This document shows, piece after piece, positions 5,614 through 9,065 of a DNA stretch of 9,065 bases. The stretch's first letter is position 1; each line of letters begins with the position of its first letter. Source of the DNA: Methylophilaceae bacterium (GTDB lineage Bacteria > Pseudomonadota > Gammaproteobacteria > Burkholderiales > Methylophilaceae); contig JANYIK010000078.1 in NCBI GenBank assembly GCA_025362115.1, positions 1 through 9,065 on the forward strand, given 5' to 3'. Position numbers and translations under genes: made by a program. The notes under the pieces were generated by a model. It was not told the DNA's origin. It ran no database searches and worked only from the letters and a program-made list of their open reading frames with translations.

Positions 5614-6918
5614 ATGAAAATGAAGCTTATTGGATGGATTGCACTGGCATTGTTGACTTTGCTGCTGTTGGTACCGTTCCTTATCCCGATGCAAACATAC
5701 CGGCATCAGATTGAGCAGGTGGCGAGCGCTAAACTGGGGGTTCCGGTCAGGATTCAATCGTTGCATATTGCCTTGCTGCCTAGCCCGCGCGCCAATATGG
5801 ACGGAATTGTGGTGGGTGGCAATACCGAGATAACGGTGGCGAATGTCGCTGCGGTGTTGGACGTTGCCACGTTGTTTGACAAGGTACGCGTGATTTCCCG
5901 ACTTGAAATTCATCAGCCAGTGCTGAAACAAGCCGCACTAGAGATTATTCAGAACATCAAGCTGAGTGACGAGACTACTGTTGTAGTGCGACACATTGAG
6001 GTCACAAAGGCTAAACTGGAACGGCAGAACTTGAATCTGCCAGTGTTGAATGCAGAAATTGACATGTCTGACTCTGGCAAGTTGGTGCAAGCTTCCATCA
6101 AAAGCGCTGACGGAAAACTCAAGGTGGATGCGGTACCTAAGGATGCTGGTTATGCTGCACACGTCAGCGCCCGACATTGGATGCCGCCAATAGCTATGCC
6201 GGTAGTATTTGATACGCTGGAATCTGACATCAGCTATAAGGAACAAGCGCTGCAAGTATCCAATTTTAATGCAGAACTTTATCGCGGCAAGCTAAGGCTT
6301 GCTGCTAGCCTTGACTGGCGCAAGGATTGGCATTTACAGGGAAAATTCAATACGCAAGCCATAGAGATGGCAGACGCAGCTAAGGCGTTGGGAAAACCAG
6401 TGAAGCTTACTGGGCGGCTTTCCGGTGAAGGCGGCTTTTCCAGTCAAAGCAAAGATGTTGAGCGTCTGGCAGATGCGCTGAGTCTGGATTACCAATTCAG
6501 TGTCGCAAAAGGAGTATTGCACGGGTTGGACTTGGTCAAGGCGGCGAGCTTGCTGATAAAACAAGGACAAAGCGGTGGTGAGACGCAGTTTGACGAGCTT
6601 TCTGGTGTGCTGAGAATGCGCGGAAAGCAGTTAGAGCTACACCAGGTTAAAGTTTCTTCTGGGTTGTTGGAAGCGACTGGGGAGGTCAAGGTGACACCCG
6701 ACAAAAAGCTCTCCGGCAAGATAGAGGCCGCCCTTAAGCAAAGTCTTTCCTTGGTTGCAGTGCCATTAGAGCTTTCCGGGACGATAGACAACCCTTCGGT
6801 TAAACCGACTAAAGCCGCGCTGATAGGTGCGATAGCTGGCACGGCAGTGCTAGGGCCAGCGGGTACTGCCTTGGGAGTGAAGGCGGCGGGGGCGCTGGAT
6901 AAGTTGTTCGGACATTAG
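5614..6918 (+). CDS. AsmA-like protein, inner-membrane anchored
   Basis: AsmA-family proteins are anchored in the inner membrane and extend into the periplasm; larger relatives (TamB, YhdP) take part in lipid transport to the outer membrane. From ATG 5614 the protein has 434 residues. A lysine-start membrane helix covers about 4-25 (KLIGWIALALLTLLLLVPF). It is followed by the typical AsmA N-terminal signature LGVPVRIQSLHIALLPSP (41-58) and long beta-rich repeats. The conserved C-terminal AsmA part covers about 290-400 and ends with VPLELSGTIDNPSVKPT. An Ala/Gly-rich apolar tail (about 401-428, GAIAGTAVLGPAGTALGVKA) precedes LDKLFGH. It is shorter than E. coli AsmA (about 617). An in-frame ATG at 5569 has a better ribosome site (AGGAAGG, 5552-5558) and would add 15 residues including RRR; 5614 is chosen because the membrane anchor then starts at the N terminus. 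The frame stays open back through the tRNA gene, which is not coding. The substrate is unknown. Confidence 0.88.
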   Translation: MKMKLIGWIALALLTLLLLVPFLIPMQTYRHQIEQVASAKLGVPVRIQSLHIALLPSPRANMDGIVVGGNTEITVANVAAVLDVATLFDKVRVISRLEIHQPVLKQAALEIIQNIKLSDETTVVVRHIEVTKAKLERQNLNLPVLNAEIDMSDSGKLVQASIKSADGKLKVDAVPKDAGYAAHVSARHWMPPIAMPVVFDTLESDISYKEQALQVSNFNAELYRGKLRLAASLDWRKDWHLQGKFNTQAIEMADAAKALGKPVKLTGRLSGEGGFSSQSKDVERLADALSLDYQFSVAKGVLHGLDLVKAASLLIKQGQSGGETQFDELSGVLRMRGKQLELHQVKVSSGLLEATGEVKVTPDKKLSGKIEAALKQSLSLVAVPLELSGTIDNPSVKPTKAALIGAIAGTAVLGPAGTALGVKAAGALDKLFGH

Positions 6919-6953
6919 GTTAGTGGCATCGCTGATTTGATGTTCCAGAATGG

Positions 6954-6987
6954 GGCGATTGGTGCAGTAAATCGCCAGAGCGGTGCA
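6954..6987. promoter_or_regulatory. Inverted repeat and two phased GGTGCA elements, possible activator site
   Basis: GGCGATT (6954-6960) and AATCGCC (6970-6976) form a 7-bp dyad around 9 bases. It lacks a following T-run, so it is a poor terminator for the AsmA-like gene that ends 35 bases before. GGTGCA occurs at 6961-6966 (within TTGGTGCA, resembling an NtrC half-site) and again at 6982-6987, exactly 21 bp or two helical turns apart. The pair lies about 190 bases before the sigma-54-like site, a usual enhancer distance. The left halves expected of full NtrC dyads are not present, so this is only a suggestion. Confidence 0.25.
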
Positions 6988-7153
6988 AAGAGGTCGTGAT
7001 GCAAGATGCTCAAAGCAACATGTTTTCATTCTGACAGGATCCGCTTTTAGCGATAAATCCCCCCATAATTATTTGTTCTTAAACAACATAATGTACTTTT
7101 ATAAGCAGCTTAAGCATGCCCGCTTTCGTTTTATGTTCAGCGAGGCATTGGGT

Positions 7154-7169
7154 TGGTATGGTTCTTGCT
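7154..7169 (+). promoter_or_regulatory. Candidate sigma-54 (RpoN) -24/-12 promoter for the porin gene
   Basis: TGGTATGGTTCTTGCT fits the RpoN pattern TGGYAYRN4TTGCW at every constrained position. The invariant GG (7155-7156) and GC (7167-7168) are separated by the required 10 bases. The predicted start is near 7180, giving a leader of about 187 bases before the porin ATG. The orientation is correct for the porin. No RpoN or enhancer-binding protein is encoded in the window, and a single pattern match can arise by chance. Confidence 0.45.
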
Positions 7170-7220
7170 GGTTATTTTTTGTAAAAACTTGCAGGCGATG
7201 TTAAGACAGCCCTGTTGTTT

Positions 7221-7249
7221 TTGTGCAACAAAGTGATACGTTTTAGAAT
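7221..7249 (+). promoter_or_regulatory. Alternative sigma-70-like promoter candidate for the porin gene
   Basis: TTGTGC (7221-7226) and TAGAAT (7244-7249) are 17 bases apart. The -10 matches 5 of 6 consensus bases but the -35 only 3 of 6. It would give a leader of about 110 bases. It is an alternative or addition to the sigma-54-like site. Confidence 0.25.
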
Positions 7250-7366
7250 TAAATGTCTGGTTTGATAGAGTGTCAGATAGCGCGGGTGCTTAATTTGAGA
7301 TATATTTAGTTTGTAAACTTTTGGTTTTTTAATCCGCATTAACCCTTACTTAATGGAGTTTTAAGA

Positions 7367-8257
7367 ATGAATATCAAGAAATCCCTGATACTAGCTGGCT
7401 TGCTGAGTGCAGCAATGACCACTTCCTATTCGACTTTTGCTGATGAAATGGCTGTGCCAGCTGATGCTGCTGCTCCAGCTGCTGCCGCTCCGGCTGCTGA
7501 GGCTCCTCCTTATACGCTCACTTTTAACGCTGGCTTGTACAGCAACTACATGTTCCGTGGTGTTGACTACACTGGTCATCCAGCAGTGCAAGGTGGTATT
7601 GACTTCGCGCATAGTACTGGTTTTTACTTAGGTACTTGGTGGTCTAACTTGGATCCTTATTCTTATGGTAAAAATGCGGCTGGCACTACGGCAGGTAACC
7701 ATTTGGAGACCGACTGGTACGGTGGTTTCGCAAAGACCTTTGACAATGGATTCGGCATCAACCTGTTAGGTAATTATTACTTCTATCCAGAAGGTAGAAA
7801 ACTTGCTGCGGCTGATGGTTCACAACAAAGATATGACTCATTTGAAGCTTCTATAGCACTGTCCTATAAATGGTTCACCTATACTTACTTCAGAGTGCTT
7901 ACTGATTACTACGGCTCTAAGACCAATACTGGCGGAGATACTGATGGTGCGGATTACCATGAGTTCAAAGTCAATGCGCCTTTGCCTTTCGGTGGTTTGA
8001 ATGGTATGGCGAAAGTAGGTTATCAAAGTACTGGTGACCTAGGTGGTGGTTTTGATGGTTCCGAAGGCGACTATGCGATTGGCATCAATAAAGATTTTGC
8101 GATACCAGGTATGGGCGGTTCGTCAGTTGAAGGATTTAACGCTGGTTTGACATACACTAATACGTTTAGTGTTAAGAATGAAGGTTATTTTGTTTCAGCA
8201 AGCGGTAGAGATCTCAACAAAGAAAAAGTTTGGTTTTACCTCAAACGCACTTGGTAA
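7367..8257 (+). CDS. TorF family putative porin (Gcw_chp)
   Basis: This is an outer-membrane beta-barrel protein of the Gcw_chp/TorF type, which probably lets small solutes cross the outer membrane; the solute is unknown. The 296-residue precursor starts with a Sec signal peptide (MNIKKSLILAGLLSAAM...), with likely cleavage after Ala25 (STFA|DE). An Ala/Pro-rich spacer at about 30-48 precedes the barrel, which opens with YTLTFNAGLYSNYMFRGVDY (49-68), the family's hallmark start. Alternating aromatic and glycine-rich strands follow, with conserved ETDWYGGF. The chain ends in WFYLKRTW, with the terminal aromatic residue read by the BAM machinery. The ATG has GGAG (7355-7358) 8 bases upstream. 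Many Gly codons are GGT and Asn codons are often AAC, which suggests high expression. It is a single gene with its own terminator. From memory, this family often lies beside glnK-amtB in betaproteobacteria, but here the next gene is betB. Confidence 0.92.
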   Translation: MNIKKSLILAGLLSAAMTTSYSTFADEMAVPADAAAPAAAAPAAEAPPYTLTFNAGLYSNYMFRGVDYTGHPAVQGGIDFAHSTGFYLGTWWSNLDPYSYGKNAAGTTAGNHLETDWYGGFAKTFDNGFGINLLGNYYFYPEGRKLAAADGSQQRYDSFEASIALSYKWFTYTYFRVLTDYYGSKTNTGGDTDGADYHEFKVNAPLPFGGLNGMAKVGYQSTGDLGGGFDGSEGDYAIGINKDFAIPGMGGSSVEGFNAGLTYTNTFSVKNEGYFVSASGRDLNKEKVWFYLKRTW

Positions 8258-8275
8258 TAAGTCATTATATGATTG

Positions 8276-8305
8276 AAAAATGGGCGCTTCGGTGCCTATT
8301 TTTTT
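8276..8305 (+). terminator. Intrinsic terminator of the porin gene with UUCG tetraloop
   Basis: A5-TGGGCGC (8276-8287) pairs with GTGCCTA-T5 (8292-8303), including two G-U pairs, around a TTCG loop (8288-8291) closed by C-G, the extra-stable cUUCGg form. A run of seven T (8299-8305) completes the terminator. It begins 18 bases after the porin stop and separates the porin transcript from betB. Confidence 0.92.
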
Positions 8306-8334
8306 GTCTGGGATTAGCTGCCCCGAAAATCATC

Positions 8335-8364
8335 TTGATATAGGGAGTCGGTTTTGCCTAAACT
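8335..8364 (+). promoter_or_regulatory. Weak sigma-70 promoter candidate for betB
   Basis: TTGATA (8335-8340) is followed after 18 bases by TAAACT (8359-8364). A second TTGATA at 8385-8390 has no good -10 at normal spacing. Because a strong terminator ends just upstream, betB needs a promoter somewhere in 8306-8439, and this is the best I can see. Confidence 0.25.
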
Positions 8365-8428
8365 TAAGTCGTAATCAGTATGTGTTGATACTGCAAGGCT
8401 TTTACTATTGCGTATGTACTGATCATTT

Positions 8429-8434
8429 GGAGAG
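8429..8434 (+). promoter_or_regulatory. Ribosome binding site that decides the betB TTG start
   Basis: GGAGAG lies 5 bases before TTG 8440. No in-frame ATG or GTG occurs in the ~80 codons around this point, so this site and TTG together define the start. Confidence 0.75.
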
Positions 8435-8439
8435 ACCCA

Positions 8440-9065
8440 TTGCTACGTTTTGACTTGCAGCAGCTTTATATCGGTGGCCGTAGGGTTGATGCTACCAGTG
8501 GACAAACCTTTCAATCCATCAACCCCAGTAATGGCGAGATTTTGGCCGAGATACAGGTTGCCGCTAAGGCTGACGTTGATTTAGCCGTAAATAGCGCACA
8601 ACAAGGTCAAAAAGTTTGGGCAGCGATGACGGCTATGCAGCGTTCTCGCATCTTGCGCCGTGCTGTGCAGATTTTACGTGAACGCAATGACGAGTTGGCT
8701 GAGTTGGAAACGCTGGATACTGGTAAACCCATTTCTGAAACGCGTTTTGTGGACATCGTCACCGGTGCTGATGTACTTGAATATTATGCGGGGCTGGTGC
8801 CAGCGCTGGAAGGGCAGCAAATCCCTTTGCGCGAAAGTGCTTTTGTCTACACACGTCGTGAGCCGCTAGGCGTGGTTGCCGGCATAGGTGCGTGGAATTA
8901 CCCGATTCAAATCGCGTTGTGGAAATCCGCACCTGCATTGGCGGCAGGCAATGCCATGATATTCAAACCCAGCGAAGTCACGCCACTTTCAGTTATGAAG
9001 TTAGCCGAAATCTATACCGAAGCTGGCTTGCCAGATGGAGTGTTTAACGTGTTGCAAGGGCGTGG
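8440..9065 (+). CDS. betB: Betaine aldehyde dehydrogenase, N-terminal part (runs off the window)
   Basis: BetB oxidises betaine aldehyde to the osmoprotectant glycine betaine with NAD(P)+, the second step from choline. The 208 codons seen are the N-terminal cofactor-binding half of a protein usually near 490 residues. Close agreement with E. coli BetB, as I recall it, runs through NSAQQGQKVWAAMTAMQRSR, ETLDTGKPISET, VDIVTGADVLEYYAGLVPAL, FVYTRREPLGVVAGIGAWNY (WNYP at 152-155) and WKSAPALAAGNAMIFKPSEV (Lys176 for NAD binding). The catalytic Glu and Cys lie beyond the end. The start is TTG at 8440, supported by GGAGAG and by the position of the conserved QQLYIGG. No betI or betT precedes it, so it may lead a betB-betA unit or stand alone. 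The nearby porin may or may not be related. Confidence 0.93.
   Translation, partial: MLRFDLQQLYIGGRRVDATSGQTFQSINPSNGEILAEIQVAAKADVDLAVNSAQQGQKVWAAMTAMQRSRILRRAVQILRERNDELAELETLDTGKPISETRFVDIVTGADVLEYYAGLVPALEGQQIPLRESAFVYTRREPLGVVAGIGAWNYPIQIALWKSAPALAAGNAMIFKPSEVTPLSVMKLAEIYTEAGLPDGVFNVLQGR

Larger units (their letters stand above)
6919..7366. other. 448-base gene-free region upstream of the porin gene
   Basis: I see no credible gene here. The only sizeable open frame (6983-7204, GTG start) encodes a Cys/Phe/Arg-rich string with no domain and no ribosome site. The region becomes AT-rich after about 7050. It holds the hairpin and GGTGCA pair at 6954-6987, a sigma-54-like site at 7154-7169 and a sigma-70-like candidate at 7221-7249. 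It also has several short dyads: TTGTT-N4-AACAA (7073-7086), TGTTG-N8-CAACA (7213-7230), AGTTT-GT-AAACT (7308-7319) and TTAAT-N4-ATTAA (7329-7342). The dyads may be chance in AT-rich DNA. The end of the region carries the porin ribosome site GGAG (7355-7358). No T-rich terminator follows the AsmA-like gene. Confidence 0.75.

Noticed and set aside
5281..5931. 216-residue minus-strand open frame spanning cupin, tRNA and AsmA-like gene.
   Set aside because: It reads through a terminator palindrome and a tRNA gene and has no protein-like character.
6983..7204. 73-residue open frame in the porin leader as a small protein gene.
   Set aside because: GTG start without a ribosome site, atypical composition rich in Cys, Phe and Arg, and it overlaps the candidate promoter.
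7462..7512. Repetitive GCTGCT-like stretch as a tandem repeat or phase-variable tract.
   Set aside because: It is an irregular Ala/Pro-coding spacer after the signal peptide, common in these porins, with mixed codons and no perfect repeat unit.
1..9065. A CRISPR array, insertion sequence, prophage, toxin-antitoxin pair or new defence system.
   Set aside because: All sizeable frames are assigned to known families or are shadows, and I saw no regularly spaced repeats, transposase-like frames or terminal inverted repeats.

Overview
The window looks like ordinary chromosomal DNA of a Gram-negative proteobacterium. The order ndk–rlmN–rodZ–ispG, a 427-residue long-form IspG, an outer-membrane porin ending in Trp and balanced base composition point to a betaproteobacterium. 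A Nitrosomonadales/Gallionellaceae-like lineage is my best guess, but it is inferred from style and not shown by a marker.

Left block (1-3473): a tightly packed plus-strand housekeeping operon. It holds the 3' end of ndk (nucleotide balancing), rlmN (23S rRNA/tRNA adenine C2 methylation), a RodZ-like membrane-anchored HTH protein (cell shape) and ispG (MEP isoprenoid pathway). Gaps are only 3-8 bases, and the block ends at a strong hairpin that also terminates the convergent gene. Two partners common in this neighbourhood are absent: pilF/pilW between rlmN and rodZ, and hisS after ispG.

Middle block (3491-5547): a minus-strand Prx5-type peroxiredoxin diverges from a plus-strand Gfo/Idh/MocA oxidoreductase, which is followed by a small Cupin_3 protein. 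The cupin converges on a complete minus-strand tRNA-Asn(GUU) gene, and a 28-bp perfect palindrome between them acts as a two-way terminator. The tRNA has a textbook -35/-10 promoter with a GC-rich discriminator. That promoter lies just upstream of, and partly overlaps the possible 5' end of, a divergent AsmA-like gene.

Right block (5614-9065): the AsmA-like inner-membrane-anchored protein, then a 448-base gene-free leader region, a TorF-family (Gcw_chp) porin with its own UUCG-loop terminator, and the first 208 codons of betB (betaine aldehyde dehydrogenase), which runs off the window and starts at TTG. The leader has the most interesting non-coding signal here: a good match to a sigma-54 -24/-12 promoter, preceded about 190 bases upstream by two GGTGCA elements 21 bp apart.

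I found no CRISPR, insertion sequence, prophage, toxin-antitoxin or defence-like genes, and no convincing undescribed system. The points worth a second look are regulatory.
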